Assembly (NCBI GenBank): GCA_017619795.1
Contig: JAFZRP010000053.1
Coordinates: 1-53,203 of the forward strand
Length of the DNA: 53,203 nucleotides
Direction: 5' to 3'
Origin: Treponema sp.
Lineage (GTDB): Bacteria > Spirochaetota > Spirochaetia > Treponematales > Treponemataceae
Part shown: piece by piece, positions 8,877-17,146 of the stretch
Layout: each line of letters begins with the position of its first letter
How positions within the stretch are numbered: position 1 is the stretch's first letter
Notes under the pieces: model-generated
The model's database searches: none
Told to the model about the DNA's origin: nothing
What the model saw: only the letters and a program-made list of their open reading frames with translations
Position numbers and translations under genes: made by a program

Positions 8877-8945
8877 TTATCCACTTATCCACATTTTACT
8901 TCATAATCCTTAATTTATCCACAAAATCTCACATACTTATCAACA
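8877..8945 (+). other. DnaA-box cluster between dnaN and dnaA (probable oriC element)
   Basis: Four nine-base boxes in the same orientation: TTATCCACT (8877-8885), TTATCCACA (8885-8893), TTATCCACA (8915-8923) and TTATCAACA (8937-8945). The rest of the 276-bp gap (8692-8967) is extremely AT-rich and suitable as an unwinding element. It could act as part of the origin or as an autoregulatory site for DnaA. Box sequences are seen directly; origin function is inferred from family knowledge and gene context. Confidence 0.75.
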
Positions 8946-8967
8946 TTTTTCAAACTTTTTAAAAAAG

Positions 8968-10476
8968 CTATTTATTATTATACTCCTTAATTTCCTTTAT
9001 TAACAATTTTATTTTTGAGTTAAGATTTTGATCAACTTTTATCTTTTCCTCAATATTTTTGTAGGCATGCATAATTGTTGAATGATCTTTTCCAAACTCA
9101 TAACCAAGCTCTGTATAAGAAATTTCTGTAATTTCGCGGGCAATATAAATTGCAATCTGGCGTGGAACAGAAAACTTTTTATCTTTCTTTTTACCTTTAA
9201 GCTCAGAAACAGAAATATTGTAATTTTCTGCAATTACCTTTTGAATTACATCCAGAGAAATATTTTCTGCAGAGCTTGTAGACAAGAAATCTTTAAGCTG
9301 ATTTTTAGCCATTTCCAAGGTTGGCTTTTTACCAATAATTTCTGAGTAAGCAAAAATCTGCTGGAGAGCGTGTTCGAGGTCCCTAACATTTGTTTCAATA
9401 TTTTTAGCAATAAAATCAATAATTTCACTGTCTAAAGCCTGACCGCTGCTTTCAATTTTTTTCTGTAAAATTGCACAACGGGTTTCATAATTTGGAGTTG
9501 TAATATCAATACAAAGTCCATTTGAAAGACGGCTTACAAGACGTGCAGTTAGATTTTTTATTTCTTTTATAGGACGGTCGCAGGTAAAAACCATCTGTGC
9601 ATTTTTTTCGTGCAAAGCATTAAAGGTATAGAAAAGCTCTTCCTGAGTTGCTTCCTTTCCCTGTAAAAAGTGAATGTCATCCAGCAAAAGAACATCAAGA
9701 TTGCGGTATTTATTTTTAAAATCATTAGTCTTTTTAGAAGATAAAGAAGCTGTAAACTCATTTGTAAAAGTTTCAGCAGATACATAACAGATTTTTAATT
9801 TTTCTCCGCCATGGTTATAAATGTAATTACCAATAGCATGCATAAGATGAGTTTTTCCTAGCCCTGAGCCACCATAAATTAAAATCGGGTTATATTGTTT
9901 TCCAGGATTTTTTGCTACAGCCAGAGAAGCATTATAAGCAAAATTACTGTTGTCTCCTGGAATAAAATTTTCAAAAGTGAATTCTTCTCGTAAAAGAGGA
10001 TGTTTTTTTAAAGGCTTTTTTTCTGCATTATCTGCACCTTTATCACCGCTCTTTGCAGCTGTATTTTTATTTGCAGAAGCTTCTGATGATGATGATAAAG
10101 CATTTCCTTCATCATCAACCCTACTCTTCTCTTCTGCAGCATCCTTTGCAAAAGTATTATCGCGTTCAAAATCCTTACTGTAATTTTCACCGGAATCCGA
10201 ATCGCTTGAACCAGAAATAATAATGTTAAATTTTAAATTATTAAGCCCAGTAATTTCCTGAATAGTTTTTAAAACTTTATCAAAATAACCTTTATCTTCA
10301 ATAAGTTGCTTCATAAAGCCAGATGCAACAGACACAGTTATAGTATCAACGGTGTCTTCAACATACTTCATATTAAACCAGATAGTGAATTCGTCTTCAT
10401 TATTCTGAGAAATATATTCTTTATGAAGTTTTTCCATAGCATGCTGCCAAACTTCTTTGTAATACTGATTAGCCAT
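8968..10476 (-). CDS. dnaA: chromosomal replication initiator DnaA
   Basis: A 502-residue AAA+ initiator that binds DnaA boxes and melts the origin. Domain I is at about 1-90. An unusually long, low-complexity domain II follows (about 95-165, rich in Ser, Asp, Lys and Ala). The ATPase domain III has Walker A GGSGLGKTHLMHAIGNY and Walker B LLLDDIHFLQGK. Domain IV has the signature YELGYEFGKDHSTIMHAYKNI in slightly varied form. The start ATG is preceded by AGGAT at about 9 bases. It diverges from gyrB, and the DnaA boxes in the downstream gap allow self-regulation. Confidence 0.97.
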   Translation of the reverse strand: MANQYYKEVWQHAMEKLHKEYISQNNEDEFTIWFNMKYVEDTVDTITVSVASGFMKQLIEDKGYFDKVLKTIQEITGLNNLKFNIIISGSSDSDSGENYSKDFERDNTFAKDAAEEKSRVDDEGNALSSSSEASANKNTAAKSGDKGADNAEKKPLKKHPLLREEFTFENFIPGDNSNFAYNASLAVAKNPGKQYNPILIYGGSGLGKTHLMHAIGNYIYNHGGEKLKICYVSAETFTNEFTASLSSKKTNDFKNKYRNLDVLLLDDIHFLQGKEATQEELFYTFNALHEKNAQMVFTCDRPIKEIKNLTARLVSRLSNGLCIDITTPNYETRCAILQKKIESSGQALDSEIIDFIAKNIETNVRDLEHALQQIFAYSEIIGKKPTLEMAKNQLKDFLSTSSAENISLDVIQKVIAENYNISVSELKGKKKDKKFSVPRQIAIYIAREITEISYTELGYEFGKDHSTIMHAYKNIEEKIKVDQNLNSKIKLLIKEIKEYNNK

Positions 10477-10669
10477 ACAAATATTATCCTAGACTTCAAT
10501 AATTTCTTCAAGAGATTTATTAGTGATTTTTGGACAATTGAACAATTGTTCCATTTGAGCTAAAATAATAAAATATATCCTATTTATATATATTTATTTG
10601 ATATTTTTTGTGGGAAGGAATATCAAAAAATCAAAAATTATAAAATGAAAAATTAAAATCAAGGGAATA
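10477..10669. promoter_or_regulatory. divergent dnaA/gyrB intergenic region
   Basis: A 193-bp AT-rich spacer from which transcription runs left into dnaA and right into gyrB, so it marks the strand switch. It holds a 12-bp perfect palindrome GAACAATTGTTC (10540-10551) and an inverted repeat TTGATATT (10598-10605) with AATATCAA (10619-10626) about 45 bases before gyrB, plus a run of A/T suitable for melting. No perfect DnaA box is seen in it. The palindromes may be operators for gyrase or dnaA control. Confidence 0.55.
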
Positions 10670-12607
10670 ATGATGGCTGACAATTATGGTGCTAGTAATA
10701 TCCAGGTTTTAAAAGGACTTGAAGCAGTTCGTAAAAGACCTGGTATGTATATTGGTTCAACAGGTCCACGTGGACTTCATCATCTTGTTTACGAAACAGT
10801 AGATAACTCAATCGACGAATCAATGGCTGGTTTTTGTGACCGGATAATAATTGCTCTGGAAAAAAATGATGTTGTTCTAGTTGAAGATAATGGACGAGGA
10901 ATCCCGGTAGATATTCACCCTACAGAAAAAATAAGTGCTCTTGAGCTTGTACTTACAAGACTACATGCCGGTGGTAAGTTTGATAAAGGTTCTTACAAGG
11001 TTTCCGGTGGTTTGCACGGTGTTGGTGTTTCCTGCGTTAATGCTCTTTCAGACTGGATGGAAGCAACCGTAAAAAGAGACGGCCATGTTTATCAGCAGAG
11101 ATACGAACGTGGTGTTGCAAAAACAAAAGTAGAAGTTATCGGTGATTGTGGAGCTGACGAGCACGGAACAACAATTCGCTGGAAAGCAGATAAAACAATT
11201 TTTACAGAAACAACTACTTATGATTATGATGTTCTGCGCGATCGTTTGCGTGAACTTGCTTTCTTGAACAGTGGAGTAACAATCTACTTTAGAGATGAAC
11301 GTCTTGAAAATCCAAAAGAAGAAATCTTAAAGTTTGAAGGCGGAATTAACGAGTTTGTAAAAACGATTGATGTTGGTAAATCTGTAGTTCCGGAAGAACC
11401 AATTTATATAAATGAAACCCGCGATGAAGTTGTCACAGAAATCTCAATGCATTACAACAACGGCTATTCTGAGAACATCCGAACTTATGTAAACGACATA
11501 AATACACGTGATGGTGGAACTCATCTTGAAGGTTTCAGAAATGCAATCCGAACAGTTTTGAACAAGCAGCTTGAAACTAACGAAAAGCTTAAGAAAGCTG
11601 TTGGTACTCTGGACAAGGATGAAAAGCTTACTTACGAAGATATGGCTTCTGGTCTTACCGCTGTAATTTCCATGAAGGTTCCTAATCCTGAGTTTGAAGG
11701 ACAGACAAAGGAAAAGCTTGGAAACACAGAAGTTCGAACAATTGTTTATCAGGTTTTGACAGAGAAGCTCACAATTTATTTTGAACAGAATCCTGCAGTT
11801 CTGGAAGCAATTCTTAAAAAGGCAATGGACGAAGCAAAGGCCAGAATTGCAGCCCGAAAGGCAAAAGACAATATGCGCAAAAAAACAATGAGCGATGGTT
11901 TCGGGCTGCCAGAAAAGCTTTCTGACTGTTCTTTGAAAAACCCAGAGCTTTGCGAGGTTTACATTGTCGAGGGAGATTCTGCGGGTGGTTCTGCAAAGAA
12001 AGGACGCGACCCTAAGACTCAGGCAATTCTTCCGCTTTGGGGAAAAATGCTCAATGTAGAAAAGGTTCGTCCGGAAAAGGTTATGAACAACGATAAGCTT
12101 GAACCGGTTATTGCTTCTCTTGGTGCAGGCTTTGGAAAGGACTTCAATATCGATAAACTCCGCTATCACAAAATTATAATTATGGCCGATGCCGATGTTG
12201 ACGGTTCTCATATCCGTACATTGCTGCTGACCTTCTTCTTCCGCTATATGCCTAAGATTATTGAACAGGGTTATGTTTATCTTGCTATGCCTCCGTTGTT
12301 CCGTGTTCAGCTTGGAAAGAAAGAACCGGTTTACTGTTACAGTGATGCAGAACGAGATGCCGCTCTTGAAGCACTTGGCGACCAGCGCGAAAAGGCTGAT
12401 GTTCAGCGTTATAAAGGTCTTGGTGAAATGGATGGTAAACAGCTTTGGGAAACAACAATGGATCCTTCACGCAGAAAAATGCGCGTTGTTACAATTCCAG
12501 ATGCCATTGCCGCAGATAAGATTTTCAGTGTATGTATGGGCGAAGAAGTTGAACCTCGCCGTGAGTTTATAGAGACTAACTCAAGTTACGCTAATTTGGA
12601 TATTTAG
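10670..12607 (+). CDS. gyrB: DNA gyrase subunit B
   Basis: A 645-residue ATPase subunit of gyrase, which introduces negative supercoils using ATP. The GHKL ATPase domain carries DNSIDE, VEDNGRGIP and the GGLHGVG lid; the transducer follows; the TOPRIM domain has EGDSAGGSAKKGRD and MADADVDGSHIRTLLLTFFFR; the C-terminal segment has RYKGLGEMDGKQLWETTMDP. The position of E. coli Lys447 is Trp here (LPLWGKMLNVEK, residue 457). Two adjacent ATGs exist; AAGGGA is 4-7 bases before them and the second (MADNYG) has the better spacing. It is followed 15 bp later by gyrA, so the two form an operon. Confidence 0.97.
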   Translation: MMADNYGASNIQVLKGLEAVRKRPGMYIGSTGPRGLHHLVYETVDNSIDESMAGFCDRIIIALEKNDVVLVEDNGRGIPVDIHPTEKISALELVLTRLHAGGKFDKGSYKVSGGLHGVGVSCVNALSDWMEATVKRDGHVYQQRYERGVAKTKVEVIGDCGADEHGTTIRWKADKTIFTETTTYDYDVLRDRLRELAFLNSGVTIYFRDERLENPKEEILKFEGGINEFVKTIDVGKSVVPEEPIYINETRDEVVTEISMHYNNGYSENIRTYVNDINTRDGGTHLEGFRNAIRTVLNKQLETNEKLKKAVGTLDKDEKLTYEDMASGLTAVISMKVPNPEFEGQTKEKLGNTEVRTIVYQVLTEKLTIYFEQNPAVLEAILKKAMDEAKARIAARKAKDNMRKKTMSDGFGLPEKLSDCSLKNPELCEVYIVEGDSAGGSAKKGRDPKTQAILPLWGKMLNVEKVRPEKVMNNDKLEPVIASLGAGFGKDFNIDKLRYHKIIIMADADVDGSHIRTLLLTFFFRYMPKIIEQGYVYLAMPPLFRVQLGKKEPVYCYSDAERDAALEALGDQREKADVQRYKGLGEMDGKQLWETTMDPSRRKMRVVTIPDAIAADKIFSVCMGEEVEPRREFIETNSSYANLDI

Positions 12608-12622
12608 TAAAGGAAATAAAAA

Positions 12623-15139
12623 ATGGAAGAAATCAAAACACCGGAAGGTGGCACCGTAATAAAAATCCCGATTGAGGATGAAGTAAAACAGGCTTACATT
12701 GACTACTCAATGTCGGTAATTGTTCAGCGTGCGTTACCAGATGTTCGAGACGGACTTAAACCAGTTCATCGTCGAATTATGTATGCAATGGACACACTTC
12801 ATCTGGCAAGCGGCGGAAAGACAAAAAAATGTGCTACCATTGTTGGTGAAGTACTTGGTCATTATCATCCACACGGAGACGCTTCTGTTTACGATGCACT
12901 TGTTCGTCTTGGTCAGGATTTTGCTCAGCGTTATACAACGGTAACACCACAGGGAAACTTTGGTACAATCGCCGGTGACCCTCCTGCTGCTTACCGATAC
13001 ACCGAAGCAAAAATGTCAAAGGTCACAGAAGAGATGACGAGCGACATCAACAAGAATACAGTTGATATGATTCGCAACTTCGATGACACTTGTGATGAAC
13101 CAAGTGTTCTTCCTGCAAAGTTTCCATTCCTGCTTTGTAACGGTACAACAGGTATTGCAGTTGGTATGGCAACAAATATGCCGACTCATAATCTTCGTGA
13201 AGTTGCTGCTGCAATCGGTGCATATATCGACAATAAGGACATAAGCATAGAAGAGCTTATGCATTATATAAAAGGCCCGGACTTCCCGACTGGCGGTATT
13301 ATCTATGGTACAGCCGGAATTAAAAAGGCTTACACAACAGGACGAGGAAAAATCGTCATCCGTTCAAAGTTCAAAATTGAAACCGATAAGCATGGACGTG
13401 AATCAATTGTATTTACAGAAGTTCCTTACGGCGTAAACACAACTAACATTATCAGAAAGATTAAGGAGCTTGTTCGCGACAAGCAGATTGATGGTGTTAC
13501 AAATGCCAACGATGAATCTTCTGACAGAACTGGAATGCGTCTTGTTGTTGATCTTAAAAAAGGTGCAATTACAAAGATTGTTTTGAATCAGCTTTTTGCA
13601 AAAACTGAATTGCAGGCAAACTTTGGTGTAATAAATCTTGCGCTTGTTCCTCAGGTAAAGGAAGGCGCCTTCCGTTATGATGAACCGGATCTTCAGCTTC
13701 CGGCAACTTATCTTAAGCCAGAGGTTCTTACACTCAAGCAGCTTATCATGCACTTTGTAAATCATCGTGACGAAGTTATTACTCGCCGCACAATTTACGA
13801 TTTGAAAGTTGCTAAGCATCGTATGCATATCTTGGAAGCTCTTATTACTGCTATCAACAATATTGATGAAGTAATTAAAATTATCAAGGCTAGCCGGGAT
13901 ACAGAAGATGCTAAGCTTCAGCTTGAAAAACGTTTTGGTTTTGATGATGAACAGGCACAGGCAATTGTTGATATGCAGCTCAAGCGTCTCACTCACTTAC
14001 TTATTGAAGATTTGCAGAAAGAGATAAAAGAGCTTCAGGCCTGGATTGATTACTTACAGGATCTTCTTGCACATCACGAAAAAATCCTGCAGAAGATTAA
14101 AGATGAAACAAATGAGCTTGCTCAGAAGTACGGCGACGACAGAAGAACAAATATTGTTTATGACGAAGTTGAACAGATAAATCTTGAAGATATGATTAAG
14201 GATGAGGACATGGTTGTTATGATTTCTCGCCTTGGATATATCAAACGAGTTTCTGTTACAAAGTACAAGAAGCAGGGTAGGGGAGGAACTGGAAGTAACA
14301 GTACAACCCTTATCGAAGATGATTATGTTAATAAGCTCTTCATCGGTTCGACAAAAGAATATCTGTTATTTATAACTAACACAGGTAGAGCTTACTGGCT
14401 TAAGATTCACGAGATTCCGGAATCAGAAAAATCAAGTCGTGGTGCTCACATCAAGGGACTGCTTCAGGTTGGCCCGGATGAAGAGATTACTACAATTGTT
14501 TCTCTCAAAGAATTCTCAGATGAAAAGTATCTGTTCATGATTACTGCACAGGGTGTAATTAAAAAGGTACGCTCAACAGAGTTCGCAAACGCAAGAGCAA
14601 AAGGAATTATTGGTATTAAACTTAATTCCGGCGACAAGCTGATTAGTGCTGTTTCAACAGACGGTAATTCTGAAATTATGCTAATTTCTCGCAGAGGAAA
14701 AGGCTTAAGAATTTCTGAAAATTCAGTTCGTTCTATGGGTCGTGCAAGCTGCGGTATAAAAGGTATGAAGCTTTCCGAAGGTGACGAAATTGCCGCTGCT
14801 GTTCCAATCGAAGACAAAACAAATATGATTCTTATGACTGAAAAAGGTTATGGAAAGAGAATCAGTTTTGAGCTTTATTCTACACACGGAAGAGGCACAA
14901 GCGGTCAGAGAGTCTTCGGTAACACTGAAGGAAAAGGCGAAATTATTGGTGCTATAAACGTTAAGGAAAAGGATGAGCTTGTATGTATGACAAGCCAGGG
15001 AAAGACACTCAGATTCAAGGCTACAGACATAAAAGAGCAGGGATCTGGTGCTTCTGGAGTAACAGTTGTCAAGGTTACAGAGCCAGATTTTCTTGTTGGC
15101 ATCGATAAAGTTGAGGAAAAGAGCGAAGATAAAGAATAA
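12623..15139 (+). CDS. gyrA: DNA gyrase subunit A
   Basis: An 838-residue cleavage and strand-passage subunit. The N-terminal winged-helix/tower part begins DEVKQAYIDYSMSVIVQRALPDVRDGLKPVHRR. The catalytic tyrosine lies in AAYRYTEAKMSK, and the gyrase-specific GyrA box is present as QGRGGTG in the C-terminal DNA-wrapping domain (six beta-pinwheel repeats from about residue 520). In the quinolone region the sequence is HPHGDASVYD, so the residue matching E. coli Ser83 is Ala (residue 87) while Asp87 is kept. AAAGGA precedes the ATG. The acidic tail ends EEKSEDKE. Expressed with gyrB. Confidence 0.97.
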   Translation: MEEIKTPEGGTVIKIPIEDEVKQAYIDYSMSVIVQRALPDVRDGLKPVHRRIMYAMDTLHLASGGKTKKCATIVGEVLGHYHPHGDASVYDALVRLGQDFAQRYTTVTPQGNFGTIAGDPPAAYRYTEAKMSKVTEEMTSDINKNTVDMIRNFDDTCDEPSVLPAKFPFLLCNGTTGIAVGMATNMPTHNLREVAAAIGAYIDNKDISIEELMHYIKGPDFPTGGIIYGTAGIKKAYTTGRGKIVIRSKFKIETDKHGRESIVFTEVPYGVNTTNIIRKIKELVRDKQIDGVTNANDESSDRTGMRLVVDLKKGAITKIVLNQLFAKTELQANFGVINLALVPQVKEGAFRYDEPDLQLPATYLKPEVLTLKQLIMHFVNHRDEVITRRTIYDLKVAKHRMHILEALITAINNIDEVIKIIKASRDTEDAKLQLEKRFGFDDEQAQAIVDMQLKRLTHLLIEDLQKEIKELQAWIDYLQDLLAHHEKILQKIKDETNELAQKYGDDRRTNIVYDEVEQINLEDMIKDEDMVVMISRLGYIKRVSVTKYKKQGRGGTGSNSTTLIEDDYVNKLFIGSTKEYLLFITNTGRAYWLKIHEIPESEKSSRGAHIKGLLQVGPDEEITTIVSLKEFSDEKYLFMITAQGVIKKVRSTEFANARAKGIIGIKLNSGDKLISAVSTDGNSEIMLISRRGKGLRISENSVRSMGRASCGIKGMKLSEGDEIAAAVPIEDKTNMILMTEKGYGKRISFELYSTHGRGTSGQRVFGNTEGKGEIIGAINVKEKDELVCMTSQGKTLRFKATDIKEQGSGASGVTVVKVTEPDFLVGIDKVEEKSEDKE

Positions 15140-15154
15140 ATCGATTTTACACAC

Positions 15155-15181
15155 GTAACTCTATATATTATATAGAGTTAC
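15155..15181 (+). terminator. hairpin after gyrA
   Basis: GTAACTCTATA (15155-15165) pairs perfectly with TATAGAGTTAC (15171-15181) around a five-base loop, 15 bases after the gyrA stop. No clean U-run follows directly, so it may stabilise the 3' end or terminate inefficiently. Confidence 0.5.
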
Positions 15182-15222
15182 AAGATTTATAAAAAAATTT
15201 TGCACAAAACTAATTTTTTACA

Positions 15223-15251
15223 TTGACAAAATGATTATTTTAATCAATAAT
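15223..15251 (+). promoter_or_regulatory. promoter of a candidate small RNA
   Basis: TTGACA (15223-15228), exactly 17 bases, then AATAAT (15246-15251). The start would be near 15258. It is the cleanest promoter in this gene-free stretch and no ORF follows it. Confidence 0.6.
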
Positions 15252-15257
15252 GAAATT

Positions 15258-15349
15258 GAAAGGGAAAAACTAGTAAAAAATAGTTCATGGGTGAGATTAT
15301 TAACATCAGGCAAGGCTAACCGAAGACATAAATCGGTTAGCCCTTTTTT
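15258..15349 (+). ncRNA. candidate ~90-nt small RNA between gyrA and the DnaA-box/parS region
   Basis: It is framed by a consensus promoter (15223-15251) and a strong intrinsic terminator (GGCTAACCGA at 15314-15323 with TCGGTTAGCC at 15333-15342, then six Ts). The body is AT-rich with a short possible peptide, MGEIINIRQG, from the ATG at 15286, stopping inside the terminator stem. No Shine-Dalgarno stands at the right distance, so an RNA is preferred to a peptide. I recognise no known RNA family. It could also be a short leader or attenuated transcript. Confidence 0.5.
15314..15349 (+). terminator. strong intrinsic terminator
   Basis: Ten-base perfect stem GGCTAACCGA/TCGGTTAGCC with a nine-base loop, followed by C and TTTTTT (15344-15349). 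It ends the candidate small RNA and backs up the gyrA hairpin. Confidence 0.85.
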
Positions 15350-15524
15350 ATTTTAAAGGCCTTTGGTTGAAGAAAAATTATAGGGATTTTGGTTGTGCTG
15401 TTTCTGGAGCTGCGACATTGTACAGGAAAATTTTACAACTAGATTTTGATGAAACAGATTTTGATAAGCTTGTGCGCCTAGGATCCGGCGACGTAATTTT
15501 AGTCGTTTTTTTGGGCTTAAAAAG

Positions 15525-15671
15525 TTATCCACATTTTATACACAATTGTGGATAACTCATAGTATTTTTTAATAGTCATTGTGGATAACTTTGATCTTCT
15601 TTCTTTCGATTTCTTTTTGACAATCTCTTATTCTATTTGAATTATCCACATAATCCACAGAGTTATCCACA
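15525..15671. other. second DnaA-box cluster, downstream of gyrA
   Basis: Five perfect nine-base DnaA boxes in 147 bp, in both orientations: TTATCCACA at 15525-15533, 15642-15650 and 15663-15671; TGTGGATAA (inverse) at 15547-15555 and 15580-15588. A near match, TAATCCACA, is at 15651-15659. This is denser than the cluster beside dnaA. It stands 24 bp before the first parS site. It may be the origin proper, one half of a bipartite origin, or a DnaA-titrating site. Confidence 0.8.
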
Positions 15672-15694
15672 AAAATAAGATTAAGACAAAGATA

Positions 15695-15710
15695 TGTTCC
15701 ACGTGAAACA
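15695..15710. other. parS centromere site 1
   Basis: TGTTCCACGTGAAACA, matching the ParB/Spo0J binding consensus TGTTNCACGTGNAACA. It is 24 bp to the right of the last DnaA box. ParB loading at parS drives origin segregation in bacteria; parA/parB themselves are not in the window. Confidence 0.88.
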
Positions 15711-15730
15711 TTTTGAGAAACAACAGCAAG

Positions 15731-15746
15731 TGTTTCACGTGAAACA
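15731..15746. other. parS centromere site 2
   Basis: TGTTTCACGTGAAACA, a perfect 16-bp palindrome extended to 22 bp by AAG...CTT. It is 20 bp after site 1. A half site (TGTGAAAC) follows at 15753. Confidence 0.92.
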
Positions 15747-16427
15747 CTTAGATGTGAAACTCGTTGGCTGATTTGTGAGGGGAGGGTGGGTAAGGAAGGT
15801 AGTTTTGGGTAAGGGAAGAACGTAGTTATGAGAAGGGTGTTTTAGACAGACAAATGTTATATTTTTTATTGAGGAGAATTTTGGGTTTTAAGGAAAAAGA
15901 AATGGTTGGAATTATAAGAACCAGGTGTGATAAAAGATGTTGTGAATGATGAAGCTTTAGTATTGTCTTGTGAGTTTTTTGATTCTAATTTGCTTTTGGA
16001 TTAAATAGAATTGTAAAAATGAGAGAGATATAAGGTAATTATTTATTGAATTGAAAATGCAACAAATTAGAAAAAAGGATAGTAAATATCAGAAAAATAT
16101 TGCTTGCTAATTATTCATAGGTTATCAGAGTTGTAATCAGTAGAAAGTAAAAATACTATGTATAAGTAATCTTTTGTGATGTTAGAATGCTCTGGAATAA
16201 TCATTTGATGTAATTAGACAAGACATAAAGATAATTAGAATTAAATTACAATAGATAATATATATATAAGATAAGTATAGGAATTCTAATAAGAAAAGAT
16301 AGCAGGTTTTGTTGATTATTTATCTATAACAAGAGGTGTATAGATAAAGCTGGGAATAACCTTGTTTATTGGATTTATTAAATAGAAATCCAATTGGGTA
16401 AAAAAATAATAAGAGTTATATATCAAG
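15747..16427. other. gene-free stretch between parS sites
   Basis: About 680 bp of AT-rich sequence with no credible coding region on either strand. The first 150 bases of the plus strand are strikingly G-rich and C-poor (runs such as GAGGGGAGGGTGGG), as expected for a leading strand to the right of an origin. No RNA gene, repeat or insertion sequence was recognised. Confidence 0.6.
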
Positions 16428-16443
16428 TGTTTCACGTGAAACA
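16428..16443. other. parS centromere site 3
   Basis: TGTTTCACGTGAAACA, identical to site 2 including four flanking bases on each side (CAAG...CTTA). It lies 682 bp from site 2. Between it and the toxin-antitoxin promoter at 16814 there is about 370 bp of AT-rich sequence in which I see no gene. Confidence 0.92.
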
Positions 16444-16813
16444 CTTATAATAATCAAAAACAAAAAGAACGAACGTTTGTTAGTTTGTTTTTTAAGCTTT
16501 AATGAACTTTAAATAGTATTCAGGTATCTGGATTCCAGAAGAATCTTTGCTGTATATGTTATCTGGATATGGTTATTAAAGAAACACTGAAAATATTGTT
16601 AAATCTCGAAGAAACGATGGTTTTCATATATTTTACTCCCAAATGTTCCTAATAATTATTTTACATAATATAAATAAACTTACTACCGTTCGTTTATTTA
16701 ATCATCAATGTGTTTTTGAAATGTTAATAACTAAACTAAATGCTGGATATTTAAAATAATTATATATCTATATAAACATTTATATCATTTTATATTTATC
16801 CCCCATCTATTAT

Positions 16814-16842
16814 TTGACAAACCTTTTATGCACTGTCATACT
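16814..16842 (+). promoter_or_regulatory. promoter of the first PHD/PIN module
   Basis: TTGACA (16814-16819), a 17-base spacer, then CATACT (16837-16842), about 17 bases before the antitoxin start codon. Short leader, typical of toxin-antitoxin operons. Confidence 0.5.
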
Positions 16843-16858
16843 GTATTTGAGGTGGAAA

Positions 16859-17122
16859 ATGATACTCATCCCTATTGCAGAAGGCAAAAATAAGTTCACA
16901 CAATATGTTCATCTGGCAGAAGAAGGCGAAACTATAAAGATTTGTCGGCATGGAAAGCCTGTCGCAGTCATTTCCTCTATAGAAGAGTTTGAGAATGTTC
17001 ATAAGGATTCCGGGTTTCTTAATAATCTTAAGGAAGACAGGAAAATAATAGAAAAATGTGCTGATTCCGGCTGGAAAGATAGTTATTTTGATGAAGCATT
17101 TATAAAGCTTCGTTCTGAGTAA
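16859..17122 (+). CDS. PHD/YefM-family antitoxin
   Basis: An 87-residue antitoxin starting MILIPIAEGKNKFTQYVHLAEEGETIKICRHGKPVAVISS, the N-terminal PHD/YefM DNA-binding fold (beta-alpha-beta with the HGKPVAVI strand). The C-terminal half, with SGWKDSYFDEAF, should wrap the toxin. The start is chosen at the ATG preceded by GAGGTGG; the open frame runs 15 codons further upstream but would then overlap the promoter. Stop codon and toxin start are 24 bp apart. It is expected to repress its own promoter. Confidence 0.82.
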   Translation: MILIPIAEGKNKFTQYVHLAEEGETIKICRHGKPVAVISSIEEFENVHKDSGFLNNLKEDRKIIEKCADSGWKDSYFDEAFIKLRSE

Positions 17123-17146
17123 GTTTTGGAATCAGGAGTAATAAAA

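Noticed and set aside
10477..10669. Origin placed in the dnaA-gyrB gap
   Set aside because: The gap has AT-rich and palindromic sequence but no perfect DnaA box; the boxes lie in the dnaN-dnaA gap and beyond gyrA, so the gap is listed only as a divergent promoter region.
11444..12211. Long antisense frame inside gyrB
   Set aside because: It is the complement of a fully conserved gyrase gene; codon bias and motifs belong to the plus strand.
15367..15555. A 62-codon frame with a TTG start downstream of the candidate small RNA
   Set aside because: Its end is made of DnaA boxes, it has no ribosome site and no family resemblance; it is treated as non-coding origin sequence.
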